A stretch of 64,000 nucleotides of DNA from Urinicoccus timonensis (GCF_900232945.1 NZ_OCTU01000003.1:53527-117526), one strand, 5' to 3'; counted from the first letter of the stretch, positions 51,535-63,240 are shown. Translations and numbers: made by a program. Notes: generated by a model not told the origin, from the sequence alone.

Positions 51535-52241
51535 TGCGACTACAAAAATACCTGGCCCATGCTGGCTTGGCCTCTCGAAGAAAAAGTGAAGATTACATTC
51601 TACAGGGCAGGGTGGCTGTCAATGGTCAAACCATTACCAGCCTAGGGACCAAGGTGGAACCTGGGGACCAGGTGTCCTTTGACGGCAAGCCGGTAAAGTT
51701 ACAAGAAGAAAAGGTCTACTATCTCTTGAATAAACCCGCCGGTTATGTCACTACCAGCTCGGATGAAAAGGGGCGTAAGACCGTCCTGGACCTGGTTCCT
51801 AAAGGAATGAGGGTCTACCCTGTTGGTCGCTTGGATTTTAATACAACAGGCCTTTTGATCCTAACCAATGATGGGGACTTTACCTATACCATGACCCATC
51901 CCTCCCATGAGGTGGAAAAATGCTACCGGGTCACTGTCCAGGGGAGACTGGACGAAAAAGACCTGGCTCCCCTAAAAAAGGGCATCCGCTTCCATGGAGA
52001 ATCCTATGCCCCGGCTAAGTTTGCCAGAGTCCTTCCCGGCAAGAGTCAAAGTCAATTTGACCTCACCATCCATGAGGGAAAAAACCACCAGGTGAAAAAA
52101 ATGTGCCAAGCCCTGGGTTTTAGTGTCAAAAAACTCCACCGCCTATCCCTAGCCAGCCTAGACCTCAAGGGATTGGAAATAGGCCAATACAGGAAACTCA
52201 CCCCGGAAGAAGTAAAGGAGTTAAAGGAAGACCATGCTTGA
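51531..52241 (+). CDS. rluB: 23S rRNA pseudouridine synthase, RluB/RsuA family
   Basis: The 236-residue protein has an S4 domain (RLQKYLAHAGLASRRKSEDYI) and catalytic domain with VGRLDFNTTGLLILTNDG (catalytic Asp in GRLD), LNKPAGYVTT and EGKNHQVKKM. It modifies a 23S (RluB) or 16S (RsuA) uridine; position after scpB favours RluB. The start codon is doubled (ATGATG); the first overlaps the scpB stop. Confidence 0.93.
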   Translation: MMRLQKYLAHAGLASRRKSEDYILQGRVAVNGQTITSLGTKVEPGDQVSFDGKPVKLQEEKVYYLLNKPAGYVTTSSDEKGRKTVLDLVPKGMRVYPVGRLDFNTTGLLILTNDGDFTYTMTHPSHEVEKCYRVTVQGRLDEKDLAPLKKGIRFHGESYAPAKFARVLPGKSQSQFDLTIHEGKNHQVKKMCQALGFSVKKLHRLSLASLDLKGLEIGQYRKLTPEEVKELKEDHA

Positions 52242-52791
52242 AGAAAATGCCATTGTCCTTATGCGAAATTTTATTCAAAGACATAAAAAGGAAGTCGATT
52301 TAGCCCTGGACCTGACCCTGGGTAGGGGGAAGGACAGCAATTTTATCCTGGAGACCTATCCTGGGAGTCGGGTCTTGGCCTTTGACATCCAAGAAGAAGC
52401 CCTGGACTGGGTCAAGGAAAACTTGAAAAACCAAGACAGGCTCCAAGTCGTCTTAGATGGCCACCAAAACCTGGATAGCTACCTGGATCAAGAAGTGGAC
52501 CTGGCCATGATGAACCTGGGCTATCTTCCCGGGGGAGACAAGACCATCATTACCAAGGCCGCCACTACTGTCATGGCCATTGAAAAGGCCCTGGAGGCCT
52601 TAAAAGTTGGAGGACTTTTTACCCTCTTAGTCTACCGGTCCCACCCAGGAGCAGGAGAGGAAGTAGCAGCAGTGGAAGACCTGGTTAGAGTTTTGGACCA
52701 AAGAGACTACCGGGTCCAAAGGATTGAATTTTATAATCAAAAAAACCAACCCCCGGTCTTTTTTGGAATTGAAAAAAGGATGAAGAAATGA
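52234..52791 (+). CDS. mnmM: Class I SAM-dependent methyltransferase, MnmM/YtqB type
   Basis: The 185-residue protein shows LALDLTLGRGKDSNFILE (SAM loop), FDIQEEAL and DLAMMNLGYLPGGDKTI followed by TLLVYRSHPGAGEEVAAVED, the pattern of the rRNA_methylase/YtqB family. YtqB of B. subtilis has been identified as the tRNA mnm5(s2)U34 methyltransferase MnmM (from memory). It overlaps rluB by 8 bases and the next gene by 4. Confidence 0.85.
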   Translation: MLEENAIVLMRNFIQRHKKEVDLALDLTLGRGKDSNFILETYPGSRVLAFDIQEEALDWVKENLKNQDRLQVVLDGHQNLDSYLDQEVDLAMMNLGYLPGGDKTIITKAATTVMAIEKALEALKVGGLFTLLVYRSHPGAGEEVAAVEDLVRVLDQRDYRVQRIEFYNQKNQPPVFFGIEKRMKK

Positions 52792-53996
52792 AAATTGCCA
52801 TAATTGGAGGAGGACCTGCCGGTATGATGGCTGGAATTATAGCCAGTCGCCACGGTCAAGTCAGCCTCTTTGAAAAAAATGAAAAATTGGGAAAGAAACT
52901 TTACATAACGGGCAAGGGCCGGTGCAACATCACCAACAACAAGGACATTTCTGAATTTTTTCCAGCTCTTGTTCGCAACCCTGAATTTTTATATTCTGCC
53001 TTCTATCAATTTACCAACCAGGACCTCCAAGATCTGATCCCTCTGACCTTTAAGGTGGAAAGGGGAGACCGGGTCTTTCCAAAATCGGACAAGTCTTCGG
53101 ATGTCATTTCAGCCCTGGAAAAAATGCTCCGGGAGGCCGGGGTCCAAGTCTATAAAAACACCCCGGTCCTGGACCTGGAGAAAAAAGGCCACTTCCTCTT
53201 AAAGACCAAGGAGGGGACCCAAGCCTTTGACCGGGTCATCCTGGCTACAGGAGGCAAGTCCTATCCAGTTACAGGGTCTACAGGAGATGGCTATGGCTTT
53301 GCTCAAAAATTTGGCCACAGCCTGGTTCCCCTTAGGGGAGGTCTGGTGGGCATCCTTCTGAAAGATTCCTTTGTCAAGGACTTAGAAGGCCTCAGCCTGA
53401 GAAATGTCAGCCTCAAGGCCCAAGGAGACGGCAAGCTTTCCCTTTTTGGAGAAGCCCTTTTTACCGGCCAAGGCCTGTCTGGTCCCATAGCCCTTACCAT
53501 GAGCTCCTACATTAACCGTTGGGAAAAAGTGGACCTGGTCTTGGACCTAAAGCCCGGCCTGACCCTGGAAAAATTGGACCAAGCCATCCTAAGAGACTTC
53601 CAAGAAGGACAAAACAAGGAAATCCAAACCATCCTGGCAGGCCGCCTACCCCATAGGCTGGTGGATGTCTTTTTAAGTGTCCTGGACCTAGACCCCCATC
53701 AAAAGGTCAACGAAACCACCAAGGCAGAGAGACGACGCCTGGTAGAAGGGATGAAAAATTTTCCCCTCCATTATGGTGGATTGGACAAGCTAGACCATGC
53801 CATCATTACCAGTGGGGGAGTGGATGTAAAAGAAATAGACCCCTCCAGCATGGAATCAAAAAAAGTTCCTGGTCTCTATTTTTGTGGCGAAGTCTTGGAC
53901 CTAGATGCCCTAACTGGGGGATATAATTTACAAATTGCCTTTTCCACAGGCCACCTTGCCGGGGAAAGTGTAGGGAAAGGATTTGAAAAATCCTAA
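52788..53996 (+). CDS. HI0933/YhiN family flavoprotein
   Basis: This 402-residue FAD protein has the dinucleotide motif IAIIGGGPAGMMAGIIASRHG, then LGKKLYITGKGRCNITNN, VILATGGKSYPVTGSTGDGYGFA, TSGGVDVKEIDPSSMESKK and GLYFCGEVLDLDALTGGYNLQIAFSTG, all standard for the family. The physiological reaction is not established. It closes the long overlapping operon begun at asp23. Confidence 0.9.
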   Translation: MKIAIIGGGPAGMMAGIIASRHGQVSLFEKNEKLGKKLYITGKGRCNITNNKDISEFFPALVRNPEFLYSAFYQFTNQDLQDLIPLTFKVERGDRVFPKSDKSSDVISALEKMLREAGVQVYKNTPVLDLEKKGHFLLKTKEGTQAFDRVILATGGKSYPVTGSTGDGYGFAQKFGHSLVPLRGGLVGILLKDSFVKDLEGLSLRNVSLKAQGDGKLSLFGEALFTGQGLSGPIALTMSSYINRWEKVDLVLDLKPGLTLEKLDQAILRDFQEGQNKEIQTILAGRLPHRLVDVFLSVLDLDPHQKVNETTKAERRRLVEGMKNFPLHYGGLDKLDHAIITSGGVDVKEIDPSSMESKKVPGLYFCGEVLDLDALTGGYNLQIAFSTGHLAGESVGKGFEKS

Positions 53997-54011
53997 CAAG
54001 TTGAGTATAAT
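53983..54011 (+). promoter_or_regulatory. Promoter of cmk
   Basis: TTGAAA (53983-53988), 17-base spacer, TATAAT (54006-54011). The -35 box lies at the end of the preceding gene. Confidence 0.85.
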
Positions 54012-54041
54012 AGAAGAACAGTTGAATAAGCTGAAGAGATA

Positions 54042-54070
54042 AAATCGCTAACCCAGGTTAGTGATTTTTT
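54042..54070 (+). terminator. Terminator-like hairpin in the cmk leader
   Basis: AAATCGCTAAC and GTTAGTGATTT pair over 11 bp (one G-T) around CCAG and run into six T. It lies about 30 bases after the cmk promoter and before the cmk RBS. It may end the upstream operon, attenuate cmk, or both. Confidence 0.8.
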
Positions 54071-54088
54071 ACCATGGGAGGAATTAAG

Positions 54089-54733
54089 ATGTCCATAGCC
54101 ATTGACGGGCCCAGTGGAGCCGGCAAAAGTACTATTGCCAAGGCCCTGGCCAAGAAATTAAACATAGCCTATGTGGATACAGGAGCCATGTACCGGGCCC
54201 TGGCCTATGCCTTTATCGACATGGGCGACCCCAAGGACTACCACCAGGCCCTGGAAAAAATGCAATTAAAAATATCCCCAGAGGGGATCTACTACAAGGA
54301 TAAACTATTAAGCGATGAGTTACGGACCAGCCAGGTCTCCAAAAGAGCTTCCGAGCTCTCTAAGGAACCGGCCATTCGGGCCTACCTACTGGACTACCAA
54401 AGAAAATTGGCCAGTGACCAAGACGTGGTTATGGAAGGAAGAGATATTGGCACAGTGGTTTTAAAAGATGCCAAGGTAAAATTCTTTCTAACCGCTTCAG
54501 ACCAAATCCGGGCTAGGCGCCGCTACCAACAAAACCTGGAAAAGGGCATCCAGATCCCCTTGGACCAGGTGGAAAAAGATTTGAAAGAAAGAGATGACCG
54601 AGACCGGACTAGGAGTCTGGCCCCTCTAAAACAAGCAGAGGATGCCATTGTCATTGACAACAGTGACTTGACCCTGGAAGAAACCGTGGAGAAAATGGCA
54701 GCCATAGTGGAGGTCAAAAATGGGACTCTATAA
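54089..54733 (+). CDS. cmk: Cytidylate kinase
   Basis: Phosphorylates (d)CMP. The start is the ATG 7 bases after GGGAGG; an ATG at 54074 lies in front of that RBS. The P-loop IDGPSGAGKST (4-14), AYVDTGAMYRALAY, MEGRDIGTVVLKDAKVKFFLTAS and RRYQQN are diagnostic in 214 residues. Followed by plsC and ispH-rpsA, an order seen in clostridia (cmk-plsC-ispH-rpsA). Confidence 0.95.
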   Translation: MSIAIDGPSGAGKSTIAKALAKKLNIAYVDTGAMYRALAYAFIDMGDPKDYHQALEKMQLKISPEGIYYKDKLLSDELRTSQVSKRASELSKEPAIRAYLLDYQRKLASDQDVVMEGRDIGTVVLKDAKVKFFLTASDQIRARRRYQQNLEKGIQIPLDQVEKDLKERDDRDRTRSLAPLKQAEDAIVIDNSDLTLEETVEKMAAIVEVKNGTL

Positions 54734-55295
54734 GTTTTTTGTCATCTTAGCCAAAATTATCCTAAACATCTTCTACCGGATTGAAGTCCAAGGCCGAGAA
54801 AATGCTCCGGAATCCGGAGCCCTGGTTTGTAGCAACCACATCAGCGCCTGGGACCCCATCTTTATTTCAACCTTTTACCCCCATCCCATTAAGTGGATGG
54901 CCAAACATGAGCTCTTTGAAAGTAAATTTCTAGCCAAATTGCTCAACCACCTGGGAGCCTTTCCGGTTCAAAGAGACAAAAATGACCTAACCGCCTTGAA
55001 AAGGGCTATTCGCCTAGCCAAAAAAGGCGACAATGTAGGCATTTTCCCGGAAGGGACCCGGGTAAAGGAAAGAGATAAGAACTTGGTAAAACCTGGCATC
55101 GGCCTCTTGGCCCTTAAGACCCAGGGCCAGGTATCTCCTGTAACCATCCTGGGAAACTATAAAATTTTTTCCAAGATGAAAATCATCATCCATCCAGCCA
55201 TAGATGCCCAAGACTTGGTCCAAGCCAAGGACAAGGGCCAAGACCTCTACCAAGAGGTTGCCTGGGCCATTATGGATGAAATCTATAGAGTGTAA
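54720..55295 (+). CDS. plsC: 1-acyl-sn-glycerol-3-phosphate acyltransferase
   Basis: The 191-residue membrane-associated acyltransferase has SNHISAWDP (the HX4D catalytic motif) and IFPEGTRVKE (substrate-binding). A hydrophobic N-terminal segment fits membrane attachment. TGGAGG lies upstream inside cmk, giving a 14-base overlap. It makes phosphatidic acid for phospholipids. Confidence 0.93.
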   Translation: MGLYKFFVILAKIILNIFYRIEVQGRENAPESGALVCSNHISAWDPIFISTFYPHPIKWMAKHELFESKFLAKLLNHLGAFPVQRDKNDLTALKRAIRLAKKGDNVGIFPEGTRVKERDKNLVKPGIGLLALKTQGQVSPVTILGNYKIFSKMKIIIHPAIDAQDLVQAKDKGQDLYQEVAWAIMDEIYRV

Positions 55296-55310
55296 AGAAT
55301 AGGTGATGGT

Positions 55311-57464
55311 ATTAAGATTTATTTAGCCAAACACGCAGGCTTTTGCTTTGGGGTCCAAAGGGCCGTAGCCCTGGCTGAAAAAACAGCCCGGGAGGAAGAA
55401 AATGTCTACCTGGATGGTCAATTGGTCCACAACGACCGGGTCAACCAGGACCTAAAAGACCTGGGGGTCCAAGATTTGGAGTCAGACCAAATCCAAGGAG
55501 CCACCATTATTACCCGGAGTCATGGCTTGGACCTTCAAAGGTTGAAAAACTTTCAAAAAAATAATAAGGTCATTGAAACAGTATGTCCTTATGTAAAAAA
55601 GATTTATGACTATGTCCAAGAGGCCAACCAAAAGGCCTATGGAGTCCTAATTCTGGGGATGAAAAACCACCCAGAGGTTGAAGGCATCCTATCTAGAGCC
55701 CAGGAGGGCTATGTGGTTTCTTGTCCCAAGGACCTGGAAAAAATTCCAAAAAATAAGAATTATATGGTTCTTTCTCAGACAACAAACCAAAAAGATTTTT
55801 TTAATTCTTTAGTAAATGAGATTTTAGGTGTTTTCACGGGACATATTTTAGTATATAATACTATTTGTAATGCTACATCTATTCGTCAAGAAGAAACAGA
55901 AGAATTGGCGAAAAAAGTAGATTGTATGCTTGTCCTAGGTGGGAAAAATAGTTCTAACACGAAAAAACTTGTACAAGTCGCAGAAAAGCATTGCAACAAA
56001 GTGATTTTTATTCAATCCATTGGAGACTTAGACCTCGATGGCTTGAAAAAAATAAAAAAAATAGGTATTACCGCCGGTGCTTCCACACCGGATTGTGTAA
56101 TCAAGGAGGCAGTTAACTGTATGGAAAATTTAAACAATGAAGAAATGAACAATGAGATGATGGAGGCAATTGATAACTCCTTTACTCGTGTTCGCAGGGG
56201 AGAAATCGTGGATGGCGAAGTTTTATTTGTCACTGAGAATGAAGTCATGGTCAACATTGGCTATCGGGCTGATGGGATAATTTCTCGTGAAGAACTATCA
56301 AGCGATCCAGAAGCATTGCCAAAGGACTTATATAAACCTGGAGACGAAATCCAAGTTTATGTAATGAAAATGGACGATGGAGATGGCAATGTTGTTCTTT
56401 CCGCAAAACGTGTAGCAAACATGAAGATTTGGGACGACATGGAAGAAAAATATAACAATAAAGAACGTGTCAACGCCAGCATCAAATCTGTTGTTAAGGG
56501 TGGCTTAACTTGTGATGTAGAAGGATTAAACGGATTCATTCCTGCATCTCACGTATCTACTCGTTTCCAAAGAGACCTACAAAAATACGTAGGAACAGAC
56601 ATGGTTTGCGAAATCATTGACTTTGATAAAAATAAACGTAAATTTGTTCTATCTCGCAAAAATGTTGAAACAGAAGAATTAGAAGAAGTTCGCGACAAGA
56701 TTTACAATGAAATCCACGAAGGGGATGTCATTAAGGGAACCGTTCAACGTCTAACCAACTTTGGTGCTTTCGTTGATATCGGAGGAGTCGATGGACTTAT
56801 CCATATTTCCGAACTTTCCTGGAACCGGGTAAAACACCCATCTGAAGTCGTTGAACCAGGCCAAGAAGTTGAAGTTCAAGTTCTAAAAATGGACCGTGAA
56901 CGCAACCGTATTGCCTTGGGCTTAAAACAAACAACTGAAAAACCATGGGATGTCTTCACAGAAGAAGTAAAAGTTGGAGATGTTGTTAAGGGTAAAGTTG
57001 TCAACCTACTTGACTTTGGTGCCTTTGTTCGTCTTGAATCTGGCGTAGATGGACTTCTTCATGTTTCTCAAATTTCTAGAGAACACGTTGAAAAACCAGC
57101 TGACAAGTTGGCCATCGGAGATGAAATTGAAGTTAAGGTTACAGACATCAATGAAGAAGACAAGAAAATTAGCTTGTCCATCAAGGCCTTAACTGAACCA
57201 AAACAAGAAGAAAAACCTAAGGATAAACCGAAAAAAAGAGAACGTAAATTTGAAAAACCCGTTCAAAAACAAGAAGAAAATAACGACTTTACTCTATCCA
57301 TCGGTGAAATTCTTCAAGGGCAAAAAGAAGACTTCCCTGAAGCTCCAGAGTCTTTAGTTGAAGAAAATACAGAAGAAGCTCCAGCTGAAGAAACTGCAAG
57401 CCCAGAAGTAGTTGAAGAAACAGTTGAAGTAACTGAAGAAGTCACTGAATCTGAAGAAGAATAA
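55311..57464 (+). CDS. Fusion of HMBPP reductase (IspH) and ribosomal protein S1-like domains, probable ATT start
   Basis: The 717-residue fusion joins an N-terminal IspH domain (4Fe-4S cysteines C12 in HAGFCFGV, C92 in TVCPYV, C186 in TICNAT; makes IPP/DMAPP) to four S1 RNA-binding domains (about residues 300-630; for example [34 protein letters not shown]) and an acidic tail. Such fusions are known in clostridia. No ATG, GTG or TTG lies in frame between the plsC stop (55295) and the conserved [14 protein letters not shown]. An ATT at 55311 sits at the exact family start, 7 bases after AGG of AGGTGATGG, so an ATT start is inferred. The next TTG (55422) would delete C12. Codon usage turns AT-rich from about 55745 onward. 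Confidence 0.88.
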   Translation: MKIYLAKHAGFCFGVQRAVALAEKTAREEENVYLDGQLVHNDRVNQDLKDLGVQDLESDQIQGATIITRSHGLDLQRLKNFQKNNKVIETVCPYVKKIYDYVQEANQKAYGVLILGMKNHPEVEGILSRAQEGYVVSCPKDLEKIPKNKNYMVLSQTTNQKDFFNSLVNEILGVFTGHILVYNTICNATSIRQEETEELAKKVDCMLVLGGKNSSNTKKLVQVAEKHCNKVIFIQSIGDLDLDGLKKIKKIGITAGASTPDCVIKEAVNCMENLNNEEMNNEMMEAIDNSFTRVRRGEIVDGEVLFVTENEVMVNIGYRADGIISREELSSDPEALPKDLYKPGDEIQVYVMKMDDGDGNVVLSAKRVANMKIWDDMEEKYNNKERVNASIKSVVKGGLTCDVEGLNGFIPASHVSTRFQRDLQKYVGTDMVCEIIDFDKNKRKFVLSRKNVETEELEEVRDKIYNEIHEGDVIKGTVQRLTNFGAFVDIGGVDGLIHISELSWNRVKHPSEVVEPGQEVEVQVLKMDRERNRIALGLKQTTEKPWDVFTEEVKVGDVVKGKVVNLLDFGAFVRLESGVDGLLHVSQISREHVEKPADKLAIGDEIEVKVTDINEEDKKISLSIKALTEPKQEEKPKDKPKKRERKFEKPVQKQEENNDFTLSIGEILQGQKEDFPEAPESLVEENTEEAPAEETASPEVVEETVEVTEEVTESEEE

Positions 57465-57480
57465 GTTGAATGACTAGGGT

Positions 57481-57511
57481 AATGCGCTTTCATTATGAGA
57501 GCGCATTTTTT
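57481..57511 (+). terminator. Terminator after ispH-rpsA
   Basis: AATGCGCTTTC and GAGAGCGCATT pair (one G-T) around ATTAT and end in T. No clear promoter follows before the next gene. Confidence 0.88.
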
Positions 57512-57531
57512 CCTATCATAATGGAGGAAAT

Positions 57532-58071
57532 ATGCTGATTGAAGTCATTGTAATAGGGCTTTTGGTCCAAGCCTTCTTTTGGAAAAAAGCAAGTCTCAAC
57601 CTAGACTACCTAAAGACCATCTTGGGGATTTTGGCCCTCTTACTTGTGCTTCGTTTTCTAATCCGCCTAAACCCTCAAGGACCACAAGTCCTATACCAAC
57701 TTCAGGGCTTTTTAATCATAGGCCTTAGCCTACTTTTACTTAGGCAAAAACCTAGACTTGGATTTATACTTTTTAGTATAGGTCTCTTTTTAAATGGACT
57801 CATGCTTGCCCTCTATGGCCGGATGCCGGTAGACCCTTCCGCCTTGGTCCAAGCAGGCCAAGAGTCCGTCTTAAAACTTTTAATCCAAAACCAATCCACC
57901 AGCCACTGCCTTATGGGCAGGGGCCTCCAAGAATATTTAGGGGACTGGATCCCCCTACCCAAGGCCTACCCCTTGGCCCGGGTCATTAGCCCGGGAGATA
58001 TTCTTATGAGCCTAGGCTTGGCCTACCTACTTATCATTCAACCAATAGTAAAGGAGATGTCAAATGACTGA
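57532..58071 (+). CDS. DUF5317 family membrane protein
   Basis: The 179-residue protein has four to five hydrophobic segments, ending with the conserved GDWIPLPKAYPLARVISPGDILMSLGLAYL, which I associate with the DUF5317 family of clostridial membrane proteins of unknown role. GGAGG precedes the ATG, and it overlaps cdaA by 8 bases, suggesting a shared operon. Confidence 0.7.
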   Translation: MLIEVIVIGLLVQAFFWKKASLNLDYLKTILGILALLLVLRFLIRLNPQGPQVLYQLQGFLIIGLSLLLLRQKPRLGFILFSIGLFLNGLMLALYGRMPVDPSALVQAGQESVLKLLIQNQSTSHCLMGRGLQEYLGDWIPLPKAYPLARVISPGDILMSLGLAYLLIIQPIVKEMSND

Positions 58072-58883
58072 ATTTATCGCATCTCGACTCAGCAGCATCC
58101 GGATCCGCGACCTGGTGGATATCCTGATTGTTGCGGTTCTTGTCTACAATTTAATCAAGATCCTAAGAGGGACCCGGGCAGAGCAATTGAGCAAGGGGAT
58201 TATCTTCATCCTAGTCCTGACTCAAATCAGCGAGAGCTTGGAACTCTACACCATTAACTGGATCCTAAGCCACCTTATTACCCTGGGTATGGTAGCCATT
58301 CTTATTGTCTTCCAACCTGAGTTAAGACGGGGGCTAGAATTCATCGGACGGAGTTCCTCCATCCGCAAGGGGATGGGCCTGGGAACCAAGCGAACCAATG
58401 CCATGGCTGCAGAGATTGCTTCAGCTGTAGGCTCTCTGTCTCGGCAAAAGATTGGGGCCCTCATTGTCATTGAAAGACAAACCGGCCTAAGTGAAATCGC
58501 CGATACAGGCACCTCTCTGGATGCCTTTATCTCTTCCGGTCTTTTGATTAATATCTTTATTCCCAACACCCCCCTCCATGACGGAGCCGTCATTATCCGG
58601 GGGGACCGGATTGTAGCTGCAGCCTGCTTTTTACCCTTGACAGACAACCGAAACCTGGCCAAGGACCTGGGCACCCGTCACAGGGCAGCCATAGGCATGA
58701 GCGAACGGTCAGACAGCTTGTCCATCATTGTCAGTGAAGAAACCGGGGCCATTTCCACCGCTGAAAACGGAAAGATTTCCAGACATATCGACTTAACCAC
58801 CCTGGAAGATATCCTAGACCAGGTCTATGAGCCCAAGGTTCAGCGCTTTGAAAACCTAATGGATAAGATAGGAGGCACAGACC

Positions 58884-58900
<17 letters not shown>
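58064..58900 (+). CDS. cdaA: Diadenylate cyclase CdaA
   Basis: Makes cyclic di-AMP from two ATP at the membrane. Three N-terminal membrane segments (within 1-85) precede the DAC domain, with the catalytic LHDGAVII (DGA) and GTRHRAAIG (RHR) motifs. 278 residues. AAGGAG precedes the ATG. Its regulator gene cdaR follows with a 17-base overlap. Confidence 0.95.
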
Positions 58901-61582
<2,682 letters not shown>

Positions 61583-61587
61583 AAAGT

Positions 61588-61612
61588 GCCGGGAAGCCCC
61601 CGGCCTTTTTTA
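61588..61612 (+). terminator. Terminator after guaB
   Basis: GCCGGG-AAGCC-CCCGGC followed by a T-run. Confidence 0.88.
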
Positions 61613-61637
61613 TTAGAAAACCCCCGGTTAGTGCACT

Positions 61638-61683
61638 GACCCCCAAAAGTTGGACCAAGAAATCCAACCTTTGGGGGTCTTTT
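61638..61683 (+). promoter_or_regulatory. Hairpin over the left end and RBS of the IS3-type element
   Basis: GACCCCCAAAAGTTGGA (61638-61654) pairs with TCCAACCTTTGGGGGTC (61663-61679), then TTTT. The only Shine-Dalgarno-like bases (GGGGG, 61673-61677) are in the stem, and orfA starts at 61685. Read-through RNA from guaB would be terminated or unable to initiate translation. Confidence 0.75.
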
Positions 61684-61684
61684 A

Positions 61685-62269
61685 ATGGCAAAATACAGTT
61701 ACGAACTGAAGAAGAAAATCGTCGAGGAGTACTTGTGTGGTAAAACAAGTTATCAAGCCTTAGTAATGAAATACCAAATCGAGAAGTCCGTTCTCAGGCT
61801 ATGGATTAGCAATTACAAAAATTATGGCGATGAAGGCTTAATGCGCTCTAGAAATAATCGTGCGTATAGTGTAGAGTTTAAGTTAGAAGCTATTACACGC
61901 TATGAAACGAGCGAATGCAGCTACCGACAACTTGCCCTCGAACTCGGTTTGACGAATCCGTCCATGATTGTCAATTGGCGAAGACAGTACCGAGAGAAGG
62001 GCATCGAGGGGCTGCTCCCGCATAAGCGAGGGAGACCTGTGACAAAGAAAAATGACCACAACCAACCACCAAAAACTGTAAAGAAAAGCGAATCCATCGA
62101 CGCCTCCACACGCGAAGCATTGGAAAATCGTATCAAAGAATTAGAGGCAGAAAATCGGAAACTTACCATTCAAAAGATGTTCTGGGAACAGCTCAGGAGT
62201 TTGGAGAAAGAAGAAGCAATGAACAAAAGGCGAAGATTGTCTCCAAACTCCGAGAACAATTCCAACTAA
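61685..62269 (+). CDS. IS3-family transposase OrfA (helix-turn-helix)
   Basis: The 194-residue protein has two helix-turn-helix units (SYELKKKIVEEYLCGKTSYQALVMKYQIEKSVLRLWI; SVEFKLEAITRYETSECSYRQLALELGLTNPSMIVNWRRQYREKG), a basic linker with KRGRP and a C-terminal leucine zipper-like coil, as in IS150-type OrfA. It binds the IS ends. Translation is probably limited by the hairpin before its start. Confidence 0.9.
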   Translation: MAKYSYELKKKIVEEYLCGKTSYQALVMKYQIEKSVLRLWISNYKNYGDEGLMRSRNNRAYSVEFKLEAITRYETSECSYRQLALELGLTNPSMIVNWRRQYREKGIEGLLPHKRGRPVTKKNDHNQPPKTVKKSESIDASTREALENRIKELEAENRKLTIQKMFWEQLRSLEKEEAMNKRRRLSPNSENNSN

Positions 62270-62310
62270 TAGAGATTCTTGCCGCCATCCATTTCCCAAA
62301 GTCCACCTTT

Positions 62311-63111
62311 ATGTATTGGCAGAAAAAATGGTCCGAAGAAGACAAGGATCAATCCTTAAAAGACGAAATCCTTGTCATTCGGAGCCAACACAAAGACTAT
62401 GGTTATCGCCGCATTCATCTGGAATTAAAGAACCGGGGCCAGGTGGTGAACAAAAAGAAAGTGCAACGATTGGTCCAAGACATGGGTCTTCAAGTCCACT
62501 CCTATGGTAAGAAATACAAGAAGTACAATTCCTACAAAGGCGTCGTGGGGAAAATCAAGAAAAACCGAATCAACCGCCGGTTCAATACCAGCATCCCCTT
62601 GCAAAAAATTACCACAGACACCACAGAATTTAAATACTATGAAGAAGATAAGACCGGGAAACTTCAAACAAAGAAACTCTATCTCGACCCCTACATGGAC
62701 ATGTACAACCTGGAAATCATCAGTTACGTCCTATCCGATCAGCCCAATGGAGTCACCATGCTGCAAGGTTTAGAAGTAGCCATTGAGCGAACAAAGGCCT
62801 GTCCTTATCGACGGACCTTTCACTCCGATCGTGGTTGGGGTTATCAAATGACCGCATACCAAGCCATGTTAGAAAAACATCATATTTTCCAAAGTATGTC
62901 AAGAAAAGGCAACTGCTATGACAATGCACCTATGGAAAACTTCTTTAGCCTATTGAAAAGAGAAATCTACTATGGCCACAATTACCGTAGTCGTGAAGAA
63001 CTGGTGCAGGCAATTGAGCAATATATCCGTTACTACAACGAAGATCGAATCAAAGAAAAGTTAGGAGGTCTAAGTCCAAAGCAATACCGTGAACGCATGC
63101 AATCCGCATAG
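62311..63111 (+). CDS. IS3-family transposase OrfB (DDE integrase domain)
   Basis: From the first ATG, 266 residues carry the catalytic triad D103 (TTDTTEF), D173 (FHSDRGWGYQM) and E209 (NAPMENFFSLLKREIY). The open frame extends upstream to about 62200 (KIVSKLREQFQLIEILAAIHFPKSTF), which is homologous to normal OrfB starts, and lies in the -1 frame of orfA. The active product is therefore probably an OrfA-OrfB fusion by -1 frameshifting in the AAAGAAGAAG region near 62207, though no classical slippery heptamer is seen. Confidence 0.88.
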   Translation: MYWQKKWSEEDKDQSLKDEILVIRSQHKDYGYRRIHLELKNRGQVVNKKKVQRLVQDMGLQVHSYGKKYKKYNSYKGVVGKIKKNRINRRFNTSIPLQKITTDTTEFKYYEEDKTGKLQTKKLYLDPYMDMYNLEIISYVLSDQPNGVTMLQGLEVAIERTKACPYRRTFHSDRGWGYQMTAYQAMLEKHHIFQSMSRKGNCYDNAPMENFFSLLKREIYYGHNYRSREELVQAIEQYIRYYNEDRIKEKLGGLSPKQYRERMQSA

Positions 63112-63134
63112 AACGAATGTTATGTAAAAACAAA

Positions 63135-63161
63135 ATCGAGTAAGCGAAATGCTTACTCGAT
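63135..63161. terminator. Hairpin near the right end of the IS3-type element
   Basis: ATCGAGTAAGC-GAAAT-GCTTACTCGAT, a perfect 11-bp stem between orfB and the right inverted repeat. Preceded by an A-run, it would best act as a terminator for minus-strand transcription entering the element. Confidence 0.6.
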
Positions 63162-63211
63162 TAGGTCCAACTTTATGGGGTCACTCTATTATGCTGAGGG
63201 TTTAAACACAA

Positions 63212-63240
63212 AAAAGTCGGACTCTCGTCCGACTTTTCTT
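63212..63240. terminator. Bidirectional terminator between the two mobile elements
   Basis: AAAAGTCGGAC-TCTC-GTCCGACTTTT, followed by CTTT; flanked by A- and T-runs. Confidence 0.85.

Larger units (their letters stand above)
61637..63183 (+). mobile_element. IS3-family (IS150-like) insertion sequence
   Basis: The element is 1,547 bp, bounded by inverted repeats TGACCCCCAAAAGTTGGACC (61637-61656) and the inverse of GGTCCAACTTTATGGGGTCA (63164-63183), 18 of 20 matching. It contains orfA (helix-turn-helix) and orfB (DDE) in the -1 frame relation typical of IS3. No clear target duplication: flanks read CAC on the left and CTC on the right. Both ORFs look intact. Confidence 0.9.

Noticed and set aside
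55422..55424. TTG start for the ispH-rpsA fusion
   Set aside because: It would remove the HAGFCFGV segment and the first Fe-S cysteine although the upstream frame is open and conserved.
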